Source: Orbilia blumenaviensis
Lineage: Eukaryota; Ascomycota; Orbiliomycetes; Orbiliales; Orbiliaceae
DNA: 64,000 bases
Reading direction: 5' to 3'
NCBI GenBank assembly: GCA_036872755.1
Contig: JAVHNS010000002.1
Span: 1,054,001 to 1,118,000 of the forward strand
Positions 12,854 through 24,500 of the stretch are shown here, piece by piece (position 1 is the stretch's first letter; every line of letters begins with the position of its first letter). The notes under the pieces are model-generated. The model did not search any database and was not told the origin of the DNA. It worked only from the letters and a program-made list of their open reading frames with translations. The translations under genes were made by a program, and so were the position numbers.

Positions 12854-15361
12854 TCATCTTCGACGCTGTTGAACTCCAGTAGGAATTGCAGTTCGTCGAG
12901 GAATTCCAGCAGCTACATTAAACGGTGCACCGGGAGATGGCATCCCATTAGTCCTTCTCCTCTTGATGCCCATTCCATCGGGATCAGCGCTGTCTCCAGC
13001 ACGGCTCGATGGACGAGATGGACCATCGTCGTCATCGCGACCACGCTTGGTACCAGCTAGGGAACTAGGCATGTTCGACGCTTGCTCCCCGTAGTTTCCG
13101 GACATTGGGACGATTCCGGATCCAACTTGGTAAGAGCTGTTAGTGGGGTGGGCATCTGAACCTCGGTCGCCGTTGGAACCATAAGAATCGTAGCGAGCGA
13201 GGTGGGGAGAGGAATAAGCCGAGCCTGAGCTCCAGTGACCGGTGGCATCTGGGGCACGGGCGCCGGGCGTCTCAACGGTGCGAGGAACGGCAACGTTGGA
13301 AGTGTCATATGTAGATCGTGGAACTTCGGTGCCGTTGATTGCTGAGCCTCCGTTGATCTCGGGCGAGTGCTGGGTCGAATGGTCACTTGGAAGGATCGTC
13401 GAGGACTGATAGTACGACCCACGGGAGGCGTTATAGCCTTGGAGGTTGTTGTCGTGGGTGTATTCTTCTTCGTGGTCGGCTTCTTCTTCGCCATGTTCAG
13501 CACTATTGCCGCCATCATGACTAAGAGAGGATGATTCACCTAAGTTGGTAATTCTGCCATCATTTTGGCTAGAAGATGGACGAGACGATGCTGTCGTCTG
13601 CCCTGGCCTTGCCGTCTGTGGTGGCCCCATTTCCGTCCCTGTTCTGCCGTTGGCGAGATACTGCGATTGCTGCCCAACACCTTGATAACGACCGATGCTA
13701 GATTGTGAGTTGACATTTCGATAGGGCTCTGGATATCCACCAGAGGAAGAGGAATAAGATTGAATTTGGCCACCGCCTGGTGGGGTTGTCGCAGGCGTCG
13801 CAGGCATCGATCTACTCGGAGCCATGGTGGCAGTATCAATTGCCAATGGTTGATTAGTGGATACCAAATTAGAAGATGGCCAGAACTGCGAATCATTACT
13901 CGACATCATGATGCTGGATGCGCTGGATGGCGGAGTCGGGAAAGTCACGCTACGCTCGAGGCTGGGGCGGTGAGTTTGAAGAGGATGAGAAGGCACAAGA
14001 GCAGAGCTAGTTTGGTTAGCCATCGTCGTCGCTGAGCTACCCATAGACGCTGGGGAGATCAAGCTGTCAGTGGATCGCCTTTGTGGAGTTGGCGCATTTG
14101 GAGCACCAGAAGGCTGTCCGCCGGGAGCAGATGCGGAACCAGGTGCCTGTGTGGGCAGTGGGTTACCGAGAGCTGGTGGAACTGCAGTCCACGGGTTGCC
14201 CTCCCTTCTGGCAGCACTGATCACGGCAGATGTCCTAGTATGGTTTGCTGGGTGGTACAACAAAGATCCAATGTTATGAACGAACAATGGGTATAGAAGT
14301 TCAGTAATCTTCTCCTTGTTGGCGAAGTCCAAGGCGCGTTGGAATGGAATCCTTTTTATCTCAGATTAGTACGAATCCCTTTTTTTCTTCACTTCTGTAG
14401 CCACCATTTAAAATTTCAAAAGAAAAACACTTACCAGACTCCCTTTAGATGCATTGGTCCAATCTTAACAACATGCCTGACCTTCTCGGACTTAAGAATG
14501 CCGTCTCGTCGACCACGGGTCATACCCGCTACATTGAGCAGCTTGGTTCCATTGATCATGTGATTATCTGTGGTTGTGCAAGGCTCAAAGTTAGTATATT
14601 GTGTTCTTCGGACATCACTATTTCCCTGGGCCACTCACCTTCACGGCGCGCGACACAGACTCCCTTCGCCTCGACTTGGAAGCAGAGGCTACCCTCGTCT
14701 TCCCAAAGAGTGGCAGTAACTCTCGGCTTAGCTCCAGGAGGGCAGATCTGGCCAGTGGTATCAGGAGTCGAAGGATATATAGCCTTGTTGTATGTATCCA
14801 ACATATTTGACTCGCTTCGGGAGCTGACAAGTGGGCCGGCGCCTGGAGTCATAACACCTCGAAACGGGCCTTGTGTTGGCGCACTGGATGATAGTGTAGA
14901 TGGCATGCTTGATGTGGGATATTGAAACTGGCTATATGCACTCTGGCTAGTGTGCTGCGGCTCATAGGGAGGCGGCATATGCGAAGAGCTGTACGGCATA
15001 CCACCAGTGGATGTAGGAGTATGTCCGCTAGGTGCAGGCTGCGGCTGCGAATAACTCTGATGGTTATAGGAATCCATGCCAATGTATTGGGGTGGGACAG
15101 AGGTGTCGTGAGAATAATAGGATTGTGTGGAAGCAAGCCCTGTGGATGGTACTGGGTGTGTCGAATAATGCGACCCAGATGGTTGTGTGGTAGAATAGGC
15201 TGATGGAAAGAAAGAAAGAAAAATATTAGCCCAAAGGGGTCCTGAATTGTGTAAAAGGGTGATTTGGCCAGATATTAAAACTTACCACTCACTGACACAG
15301 GAGCCGACTGTGAGCTGTGGCCCGGGACAGGAAGGACTGGGACCTTACTGCTAGCTGACAT
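12854..15361 (-). CDS. stuA: APSES-domain developmental regulator StuA
   Basis: Four exons, complement of 12854-14351, 14435-14567, 14639-15199 and 15286-15361, give 755 residues with all phases kept. The APSES (KilA-N-like helix-turn-helix) DNA-binding domain spans about residues 184-290: [10 protein letters not shown], then [19 protein letters not shown] rebuilt across the 71-bp intron, then GPMHLKGVW joined to [10 protein letters not shown] across the 83-bp intron. This block is nearly identical to the Aspergillus StuA/Candida Efg1 group. The flanks are Ser/Thr/Pro/Gln-rich and disordered. Basic clusters near residue 692 (KRGR) and 720 (KRRR) look like a bipartite nuclear localisation signal. 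StuA is known to control asexual development and cell-pattern genes in filamentous ascomycetes. The first exon encodes only 25 residues; its ATG is the first one after a six-codon upstream ORF. The upstream region is described separately as an exceptionally long leader. Confidence 0.95.
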
Positions 15362-15532
15362 TGGTTTGATGGTTGGCGGGAGCCGAAACTTTTCGTAAAT
15401 TTGGGATAAGGAGGGAGAAAGGTGAATGTCAAGCTAGATATTCTAGTCTTTGACACGGAATCTGGTTTCGAGAGCCTGTAGGTAAGGCAAAAACTCGTAT
15501 TTGCTGCGGCCACAAAGGATGCTCTGAAAAAT

Positions 15533-15553
15533 TCAAAGGATCGAATATTCCAT
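15533..15553 (-). promoter_or_regulatory. uORF of six codons in the stuA leader
   Basis: Encodes M-E-Y-S-I-L and a stop. It is the only ATG in the 731 nt between the leader intron acceptor at 16093 and the stuA start codon, and it ends 171 nt before that start. Confidence 0.7.
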
Positions 15554-15884
15554 AGACCGAGTATTTGAGTTTGGTGGAGTCGTTGAAACTGGGAGGATAT
15601 CGTATGAAGCTGCAATGTGGTGAAAGAGCTGTATCGCGATCGTCTCAAGTTCTGAATGTCTTGACACTGGTCTGGGAGTAAGATATAAGGGAATATAAAA
15701 GCAGTATAAAATGAAGAGACCGTAACAGAAGTCGCAATGCAAAGGGGCCAAAAAAAATAGTAGAAAAACGCTCGCTTGCTAAATAAATGATCGAGTAAAA
15801 AATTCGATGTTTAAAAAAAAAGAAACCGGAAGAGGCTTCTAAAACAGTGTGGACGGCAGGTTGCAGATGTGTGAACTGGCTTTC

Positions 15885-15913
<29 letters not shown>
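15885..15913. repeat. A29 homopolymer
   Basis: Twenty-nine A; poly(U) in the stuA sense, within the leader. Confidence 0.9.
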
Positions 15914-15915
<2 letters not shown>

Positions 15916-16092
15916 GAAAGACCAAGGGAAAAAGCACGCGGGTTAATATGTTACAGAATCCGCAAGGCCTTGTCAGGTACGTAGAAATCTGTTGAAAACA
16001 GAGTACTGTTCAACAGAGAGCTAGGATTGATTTTTATTTTACTTTATTTTTTTTTTACTGGAGACAGGCAGCTTGCAAGTTGCCGCTTAGTT

Positions 16093-16280
16093 CTGTCTTA
16101 CAGAAGCAAGTTAGCAAATTTGGACATTCGGGGCCTGGATATTGGAATCCGATTTTACAGAGACGCAGTAGACGACCAGGATGAGCTCATGAGGTGGTTG
16201 GGTAAAGCTACCCTGGCCCATCATATGCCATACTTTGCAGAGAGCATTCCAATGTAAGATACAAAGGGAGATAAACTTAC
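16093..16280 (-). other. Probable leader intron 1 of stuA
   Basis: In the stuA sense a GTAAGT donor (16280) is followed by a GCTAAC branch point and an acceptor GACAG about 15 nt further on. The segment holds six ATGs, whereas the 1.27 kb around it hold one, as expected if only the flanks are exonic. Confidence 0.6.
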
Positions 16281-16818
16281 CGTATTTTTTCTCGTTTCCT
16301 TCGTGTATCGTTAAAAATATGAACCAGGGTATAGCAGAATCCGTATCCTTTGATCGTGGAGATAAATATTCGATGAGAGAAAAATGGAACTTGGGCTAAA
16401 AATAAATAATAAAAATAAAATAATGAATCAAATTCCGGAAATTGAAGGCGAATTATGATACGGGGATGTCGAAGTCCGCCAGAGAGTAAAAAAACGCTAT
16501 AGTCGCTAGAAACGAGAGGCCTATCTTCGATTCAGATACGCTAACACACCGATTGAAGCTTAGCTTCAGGTAGTTGCACCGAAGTTAATCGGTATCAGAG
16601 TTGGAAGCCGTTGACAAAGTGGTTATTCTGCAAGGTAGAGAAACGCAGGTCGCCGAGTTCCCAGATATACCTGCTTCCGAATGGTAGGTTTACGGTAAGG
16701 AACCGGGAGGTCGGGTTTTTTTCTTTTCCTCGGACAAAGAACAGCAAGTTGTCCCAACAGCTCTTCTGGCCAATTACCCAAAAAAAAAAAAAAGGATGGA
16801 TCTCTAGTGTCTAGATAT

Positions 16819-16959
16819 CTAAATTGGTAAGAAACAAGTTTGGCATGTTAGTGTCCTGCTGCATGCAACGCGCTAGGGTCCGGGCTTGCCCTCAAGCATG
16901 AGAAGCCTGAAAAGGCGGAAAAGTGAAAGGCAGAGGAAGAGAAAAAACCATGCACGTAC
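16819..16959 (-). other. Probable leader intron 2 of stuA
   Basis: GTACGT donor at 16959, ACTAAC branch point, pyrimidine tract and acceptor TTTAG at 16819. It contains four ATGs while the leader on both sides is nearly ATG-free. Confidence 0.55.
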
Positions 16960-17098
16960 CCGCCGGGAAGCCGAGTTCAAACAGGACAGCTGGATTTTGA
17001 CAACAGATTTGTCTGTCCGAGTGAATCGCGATGGGTATATGTTCTTTTTTTTTTGTGTGTGGTGAGGAGAAAGAGGGAGTGAGAGACCCAGGGAAACT

Positions 17099-17107
17099 TC
17101 AGCGCAT
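17099..17107 (-). promoter_or_regulatory. Minimal uORF (Met-Arg-stop) in the stuA leader
   Basis: ATG CGC TGA in the stuA sense; the only ATG between the intron 2 donor and 17735. Confidence 0.5.
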
Positions 17108-17708
17108 AAAACGGCCGAGTGGTTCCGAGCGTTTGCGGGTGGTTGGAAACCGAGTGGGAAGGAAAATTACTACAGCCCGGGCTGAATATCGTTGGACAAG
17201 GCGCAAAGTGTGAGCCACAACTATTATGCACAGACGAACAGACGAGCACGGGGTTTACAGGAAGGCGATGCCTCTCGCTGGATAGATGTATAGATGAGGG
17301 GGAGGATAAAGGTTTGATTAGAGGAAAGGGAAAATAGGATAAAAGATAATAAAAAATAAAAATTAGGATGGCGGGGAGGGGAAAGATGCAGTAGAAGATA
17401 CAGCCAGAGAGGAAAGGACCGCGGGTTCAGCTAGCTCGCTCGAGAGTAACTGTTCGTTAGGAAAAGCACAGCTGGGGCGGAAATCTACAGGGATGATTTG
17501 TCCAAAGGTAACAACGATGTATAAAAGCAAAAGGGAAAAAAGGTACAAGTAGACGATAAGGAAACAACTGTATAGATCGAACAAGTGAGAGGGAAAGGCG
17601 AATGGACTTTCCGTCGACTTGACGATGGTCCCTATTAGTGGAGTGTGATGGAGGTTCAAGAGAGAAGACGGTGACGATGCTTCGTCGAAAGAGAAAAAGA
17701 GGAAAGGT

Positions 17709-17840
17709 TCAAAAAGCTGCTGCTAAACAGAGCGGCATGCATGCCGTAAAATAATAAAAAAAAGAACACACCACACAAGCACTCACGCACACAGAGGGGA
17801 GAGCACAGCACACAAAAAAGGTGGGAGGGACGTCTTTCAT
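17709..17840 (-). promoter_or_regulatory. Possible 43-codon uORF in the stuA leader
   Basis: ATG at 17840 followed by 42 sense codons and TGA if unspliced. A GTGAGT donor at 17786 and a TTTAG acceptor at 17723 inside it would remove the two other ATGs, but no good branch point is seen. Confidence 0.35.
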
Positions 17841-18484
17841 GCAGGCGCAAGGAAAGCTGGGTAAAAAATATAATACAGTTTGGTATTAGGTTGCGGGTGG
17901 GAAGGCGGAGAAGGGTGGGTGTGGTGGATATGGTGGGCAGTGGGCGGGCAGTGGGTGGTGGCCCTTCCCAAGCTCTGGGGGACTAATAACTGACTAGGTT
18001 GGGCTGGAACTGGAGTGACAGACCGATTGAACGAACGAATGGATGGATGGATGAATAAAAAGACTCTGACTTACAATGCAATTGAGATATCGACTCCTAA
18101 GAGGAGAGGTAATAGTAATGGCAGTTGATAAATAACTAAGCCCGCGAGTGGGAAGAGAGAGGGAGGGAGACCTGGAGAGCAGCCTGGGAGCAGCCTGAGA
18201 GAGAGGGGTGCTTGCCGGTGGTGGTAGTGGCCGTGGGTCTTAAGCCTGTCTTGCCTTGTCTTTCGTGGTCGTTCAAGGAAGACTTGATCGAGCCAAACTG
18301 CAGACCAGAGAAGAGCACGAACGAACGAATGTACGAACGAACAGAGACAAGAGGTAGTAGGAGGGGTCCTTTAGAAGGAGGGAGGAGGGAGGGAGGATCA
18401 ATTAAGGGTCGGGTGCTAGCAATATGTACTATGTACTATGTAAGTATGGATGTTATGTATGTATGCAGCACGTCCGCTTCTCGT

Positions 18485-18526
18485 CTATGTATGTCTGTAT
18501 GTAGAATAGTGCTGCCCGCTTCCCAT
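18485..18526 (-). promoter_or_regulatory. 13-codon uORF in the distal stuA leader
   Basis: Encodes MGSGQHYSTYRHT and a TAG stop. It is the only sense ATG between 17841 and 19109. Confidence 0.4.
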
Positions 18527-18629
18527 TCGATGGTTCGGACTACTTCTTGGTATTGATGCTTTTGCTTTTGCTTCTTTCTCTCTTTTCTTTTCTTCTTATT
18601 GAGATGCTGATGGATGCTAGCTAGCCTGG

Positions 18630-18654
18630 TTTTTTTTTTTTTTTTTTTTTTTTT
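18630..18654. repeat. T25 homopolymer
   Basis: Uninterrupted T run; poly(A) in the stuA sense, within the distal part of the proposed leader. Confidence 0.9.
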
Positions 18655-19546
18655 GTTTGAGCTGCCAACAGAAAATAAAAATAAACCAAGAAAGATGATG
18701 GAAGTGAAGATGAGACTGTAAAAGTATAAAGATAGCAGTTTATGGTTTATAGATAGTATATACGACTATCAAAACTTGAGACGGAGAATAGTGATATGAA
18801 AAAGGAAGATGAAAAAAGAAAAGAAATCACACGATCTTTGTACTTTCGGTGAACAGAAAGAGTACACTATACTCTACTATAAACTACCTAATATACTATG
18901 CGCACGAATAACTTACGCACGTAAATGTATGTATAGCAAATAGTTAATAGTAGACTAGTCGTTTAATGCAAATACAAATGTACAGAGAAGTGAAGAGAAA
19001 GAGATCGATCGAGCTCAAGAGCGAGAGCGAGAAAGAAGAAGAAAGTCCCAATTAAAACAAGTGACTGACTGAGCCCAAAATAATAGTATGAGACCTGCCT
19101 GGTTTACTTCATATACCTTTAGGCTAGTATAAAAACCCCAGGTGCTTTGGCTCTCAGCAGATGTACCCAACTGTTCTGGACTGTTCAAAAAGGCTCACTC
19201 TTCCTGAGGAGGATGGTACATTACTTGAAAGCCTCCGTCTAATTGGGGACATCAAAATTTGATACGGCTGGTTGGAGCCGCTCCACGGTTAGAGGATGAT
19301 ATTCGAAACTGATTACCTATCTCTCCCCTTCTCTCTTATTCTCTATTCCAGTATTGTATTGTATAGTATTTCACTTTTTTTTTTTTTTTTCTTGCTTCGT
19401 AGAATCATCCTGTGGTTGGTTGGATCGTTTACATGTCGCCTCCTCTTGATCTCATCTGCAGAAACTGAAATAATTGCTACCCCCTTCAGATTAAACTATT
19501 ATTACGATGTAATGAAACGCAATTCCATCTTTTCTACCTCGTGGTA

Positions 19547-19548
<2 letters not shown>

Positions 19549-19579
<31 letters not shown>
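19549..19579. repeat. T31 homopolymer
   Basis: Uninterrupted T run in the gene-free region upstream of the proposed stuA leader; it lies inside a spurious plus-strand open frame. Confidence 0.9.
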
Positions 19580-20004
19580 CTTGTTACAATTACGCTTGCA
19601 CCAGATCTTAAATCTTAGCCAAAATTATGGTGCAAGTCATTGCTCCCCTTCCACCCTCCCTCGCCTGGAAGGGTGCGTGTGGATTGACATGCTGCCACCC
19701 TCGAAATTCGTTAATGGCCATGGGCCAGCCTCTTTTTCTTTTTCTTTTTCGTCCATTCACACAGCCAGCCAGTCAACCTCCGACCTCCAAGGCCCTCAGC
19801 CTTCCTGCGACCTGGGATTGGACCTTGGGTGAGAGAGAGAAACAGAAAGAGAGGGCGAGACACAAACTCAGAGCAACAAAAAAACAGAGAAGAAGAAAAA
19901 CAAGATCATTACGGAGGGTATCTGTTTTGCTTTTTTGCGGCCGGCTTCAACGATTTATGCGAAGAGCGGCGCGCTCCATTGAGCGAAGGGAAGGCTGGCT
20001 AACC

Positions 20005-20022
20005 TTTTTTTTTTTTTTTTTT
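20005..20022. repeat. T18 homopolymer
   Basis: Uninterrupted T run about 430 bp downstream of the T31 tract. Confidence 0.9.
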
Positions 20023-21543
20023 CTCTTGGACCGTTCTTCCCTTGCTCTTGAACTCTTTTGAACGAACAGAGACGCTATCGTAACGAGCTTCATAAGAAGA
20101 AAAGCTGAGAGAAAATCCCCCCAGTTGTCTTTTATTCCAATCCGAAGAGAATCTGAGAAAAATAAAATAAAATAAAATTTAGAGGAATAAAATAAAAATA
20201 AAATAAGATAAAAAAAACAAACATCAGGTTTCCGATAGCTCTTTTGGTTGAAAAGCAAATTCTTTTCCCCCACGAAAAACTGATATACTACATGTAAGTT
20301 TGCCCTAAAAATTCTTTTTTCTTACTTAGTATCCTTGACATTTCCGTAAGCTCTAAGGGAAAAATAAAAGAAAATAAAAAAAGAACATGCCGTCAAAAAC
20401 GTTTATATCAATCACACTATGGATCTGGCATCAAACGTTTACCGCGAAACAACAGCGGACTTTTTCATGTTTGGCGTCCAGAGCGGATCGGGGCGGCCTG
20501 CATTTGCCAAAAATGAACCTCACCTCTGGGTACCTGTCCGTGGGAACCTTGGGAAAAGCCTGTGCATGCATGATTGGAGAACCGGGCGAGGGGGAGGTTA
20601 AAGTCGCGGAAGATGTACTGAACATGCGTGGATATGTATCTGACTGCTTACCGACAGCAAGCGGCACAGCTTTTCTTAGCCCTGAGGATGTTGAAAATAA
20701 CCACTTTTGAAACGTTATTATCAACCTCCTTGCTCGCTTCGTGATCACTCAACCTATTTCCCCTTCATGCCGTTTGATAGAAGTGACCTCTTTATGTGGG
20801 CTCGCTCTTCCCAAGCGAAGAGCTTTCTTCTTGAGCTCGAGCGCTCCAGGTTCTTCGGACTAATACGGCAGGCAGTCTAGGCTGTTGAATAGAGCTGTCG
20901 TCTTTCTTAGTTTCTTAATTGTTTTCGCGAGGGCAGGCACATCATTGTCGGAATTGAAAGTAACACCGTGCACAGTTGCCCGAATTCTTTTTCTCTTGAC
21001 ATGGATGTTTCGATAGCAATATCGATAAACCAGGTGCTTGCCCTCCCATATCGCAAAAATGGGGGAATGAAAATTAATTGATAACTTCCCCACGCTGATG
21101 ACACACTGGATCATCCTCACCTGGATCCTGGAGGAGCCCACGCGCCAAAACAAAAAAGTTAAGATGACCTTGCTATCATAAATTCAAACGGTTGGCTTTT
21201 CTTTTCCCTAGTGTGCGCGTTCCCCAAACTCCATACCATTGAACAAGAACGAGAGACCATCCAATCAGGTTAGAGCTTCCTTGGGAGGACGGGTTTCTAT
21301 TCTTACCGAGATGCATTCTCTATAGCCGCTCTGCTTGTTGTTTCCCGCAGGCAAGAAAGGCTTTCCTATGATGAACAGGATTGGCAGGGTAGTCAGAGGC
21401 GGGTAGTACCAGCCCCTTCATTCCCGTCTATTGTGACGCAGCTTTACAGAAGGGAAAAACATAAGTGGAGATAAGTTACATCTTGTGCGCGCGCGTCTAA
21501 CACTCCGTTACGGACGTTTCACACAGGTAAAATAAACCCAAGC

Positions 21544-21546
<3 letters not shown>

Positions 21547-21578
<32 letters not shown>
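21547..21578. repeat. A32 homopolymer
   Basis: Uninterrupted A run; its flanks do not resemble those of the other long A/T runs. Confidence 0.9.
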
Positions 21579-21580
<2 letters not shown>

Positions 21581-24500
21581 GTGTTTTAAATTTCTTGCGA
21601 CAATCCAGCAGCAGAATAGCAAAAGTGTTCTTTTTTGATATTGTATTTCTTTTCTTTGTTTCGGTTTTTCGTACTTAACTAGTCTTTGATGCAGCCATGC
21701 AATCTGCAGACAAGCAGCGGGTAGGTCCACACTAGGAACGTTCACCCTGCTGGTGCAAAGATGGGCGTCGACGGGAGGAATGTCATCTACTCCATTATTA
21801 AGACTTTCTCTTAATATGTATGTAAGATGTACCTTTTTTCTGCGAGTTATCGTGCATTGTTCGGTAAAAGGACAAGGTCTAAGCTTGTTGGTTCGAGTCG
21901 ACACCCACTTCGCACCCATCGAGGAAGAAGACCCGGGAGACAGGGTTAGCTTGTTTGAGGAAACGAAAAAGGCTCGACGAAAGTTGCGAAAAAGCAATTG
22001 GGGAATGTTAGCTGAGAGATCTGGGCAAATGCGACAAGACAGCAGGCAAGCTTAAGCAGAAGGAAGGGAGGAGCTGCAAGGCAGGGGCGGATAAGACCAG
22101 GGCGGGGATCAAGAGACCCATCCTGCCAGCGCACTGCTGCAGCTTTGCCCGCCAATGACGAAAGAGATAGGATACGGATGTCTTAATCGTTCGGGCAAGG
22201 CTATTCTATTTTTTGACTCGGACGTGGACCTTTTCGACGTCAAAATGGCATTAGAGGTTGGCCTTTTTACAAAGTTAGCGGAAGTTAAGAAGTACACAGT
22301 AATGGACTCGAGAGATCGAGCATGGCAAGCCGAAGGTCTACCCTGCACTTCCTACTTCCAATGGTAATCGGCTTCCAACATCTCCGCACATAGGGACACA
22401 CCCGCGGGCCATGGCTATCCGGGCAAAGGAAAAGGCCCGGACTGGACCCTCGTTTGCTGAAACCAATCGGCGAGCTTTTAACCATCTTATCCCATAGCTG
22501 TCGTACCATGCCGCCGGTACAGCTCTATCACGATGATACAATTACACTTTCGGAGCAGACGATATGTTCACGATCGTGCACAACTTCCGACCTGAAAAAT
22601 GTGAACACTCTGGGGTACCATGAACTGGCAAGGAAATTCTTCCATGTTTTGCCGCCTGCCCGAATAGGTGCTATTCTTATCTCTTCCCCTCACTTTGATC
22701 GCTCAAGAGGGTTTAGTCTATTTCGAAAGCTTCAATCGACATTTTGACCCCCCATGCTTCTCTTAGCTCTCTTCTAAACGATCCGATGGGGATTTCGAAA
22801 AGAGAGACAAAAAAAAAGTTGGTGTGGGCGATTCGGCTGCGGCATCCAATAGGCTGCGACCACGTCTATGCACCTCATAGACCTCACAAGGTTGTTACTT
22901 TTTCCTGGCCCTGCTTTCCCATCCTCTTTGCATAAATTTTCTTCTTCCTTAGCCTTGCACGACCGTCGACATAGGAAAACGTGAGATATTCCAGAAGGAA
23001 GCAGTCACCTGAGTGGAGCTTCTCGGTGGCACCTTTTTAAGGGGTCGTTATGCGTTTCAGAATCGACCAGCTGGAATCTGCTTGGGAGGAAGGGCTGACG
23101 CGATTGCTGACCCATGAAAAGGCTAGCATCCCGGGAGTTCTCTTGAAGCTTACCAGTCCAGCCCACAGGATCGGAAGGGAAAAACGACAAAGGGAAGGAA
23201 GAACAGCTAACAGAAAAGGCTGGGCAGTGACACAAGCTCTCAGAGCAGCGTGTGATTGCAAAGAAAATTGAGCGATTTCAAGACTTTCTTTTCGGCCCCG
23301 TTCATTTGTCATCAATTGCTCTCGAGACGATCGGTCGATATCAACAAGGCCAGCCAAGTTATGGACGAGACAAGACGTGCCACAAAGCCAAAAGCTCACT
23401 ATCAGCAGCCGGACGTGTGAACTGTTGCATTTTGTCTTTGCCTCTCCACTCGCCCCCCCTCCGAGCTTGTTTCCTTTTTCCTTCAGGCTCGCCTTTTCAT
23501 GTTTGCTCCCGTCGCTTGAGCACACGCACGCTGTGATGTGCGTGGAAGCAAGCAACCTTAATAGCCCCATCAGGTGGGAGAAACAAAAAAAAATAAAAAA
23601 TAAAGGGAAAAGCTACTGAGTAAGTAACTTTAAGACCACCATACCCTAAAGAGCTTCAGTATTAATGCAACTTAAAGCCCTTATGTAGGGAGGCGGGTAG
23701 TGGGAATCGGGGTACATGTACATGTACATCCGTGTGTAGGTGCAATGTTCTGTACATCGCACATCAAAAGTGGAAGCTTAAGCTTCAGGCATGCACTGGG
23801 TAGGGCCATGGCCCAGATGCATACGCGAACAGAGACTTATGCAATAGCGGACCGCTCAGAGACTTGCATCCTGCAAAACAAATGGCGAATGATGCACCAA
23901 AAAAAGAGATTAAGATAAAATCGTAGATCGCATGACATGGCAGGATAGTATTAATTTGTTAACCATCCAAAAGTTAACACAACATGAAAATACAGTTTTT
24001 TCCCATGCCTGTCATCCTGTCATCCAGAAAGGTTTCTTGTGAGCCACTCGTTCTGATGGAGATGAAAATTCTTGGATCGAGGTATTCAGATGATTGGCCC
24101 GGGTGTGTGAAGGTGTCTCGGGTCTAAGCTGAACTGGTGGTGTCCAGACCAGAAAACACGGCTCGGCAATGGCTAGCTTCATTTAGGCAACAGATGGCGA
24201 ACAGTCGCCAATTGGCCCAACAGCTTCGCAAAAGGAAATGCTCCGCTCAAACAAGCACTTCAACATCCGGTTTTTTGCGATTCTGTCTGTTAGGCACGGA
24301 GAAATCTTGCTTCCGCAGTTTCACCTTGACTTCGGGGCTTTTCATTTCACTTTTATTTTATTTTTATTTTTATTTTTTCTCCTTCTCCTGAGGCTTTCCA
24401 AGGAAAAAGGAGTGGCAATCATCCGTTCCACGGGGAGCCTTTGATGGGATGTGATATGTTGATATCGAGGCTAACACCAACGGCAATGGGGCGTTGTGTC

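Larger units (their letters stand above)
15362..19109 (-). promoter_or_regulatory. Probable very long, ATG-poor 5' leader of stuA
   Basis: Read in the stuA sense, these 3.7 kb contain only 16 ATG triplets. Ten fall in two segments with good intron signals (16093-16280 and 16819-16959), two more in a weaker possible intron (17723-17786), and the rest start short uORFs. The intervening blocks are hundreds of bases long with no ATG: 15554-16092, 16281-16818, 17108-17735, 17841-18523 and 18527-19109. The other strand carries many ATGs in the same blocks, so base composition alone does not explain this. The sense strand is pyrimidine-rich, as fungal leaders often are. From about 19110 upward, sense ATGs become common again, so transcription may start near there. 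A. nidulans stuA is known for complex leader transcripts with upstream ORFs. Leader extent is an inference. Confidence 0.65.

Noticed and set aside
13057..13896. Two minus-strand frames of 160 and 118 codons
   Set aside because: Out-of-frame readings of the low-complexity part of stuA exon 4.
16027..16257. 76-codon plus-strand frame with a faintly protein-like end
   Set aside because: Lies opposite the proposed stuA leader intron and lacks an ATG start; its end coincides with an intron-like ATGTAAG.
19296..19832. 178-codon plus-strand frame
   Set aside because: Contains poly-Phe from a T31 run and shows no coding character.
20387..20710. 107-codon ATG-initiated plus-strand frame
   Set aside because: Has a reasonable start context, but two other frames in the same stretch are also open and there is no similarity or splice partner. 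Left unannotated.
21880..21905. GGTTCGAGTC resembling a tRNA B box
   Set aside because: No matching A box or cloverleaf upstream. No tRNA or 5S rRNA gene was found by eye in the window.
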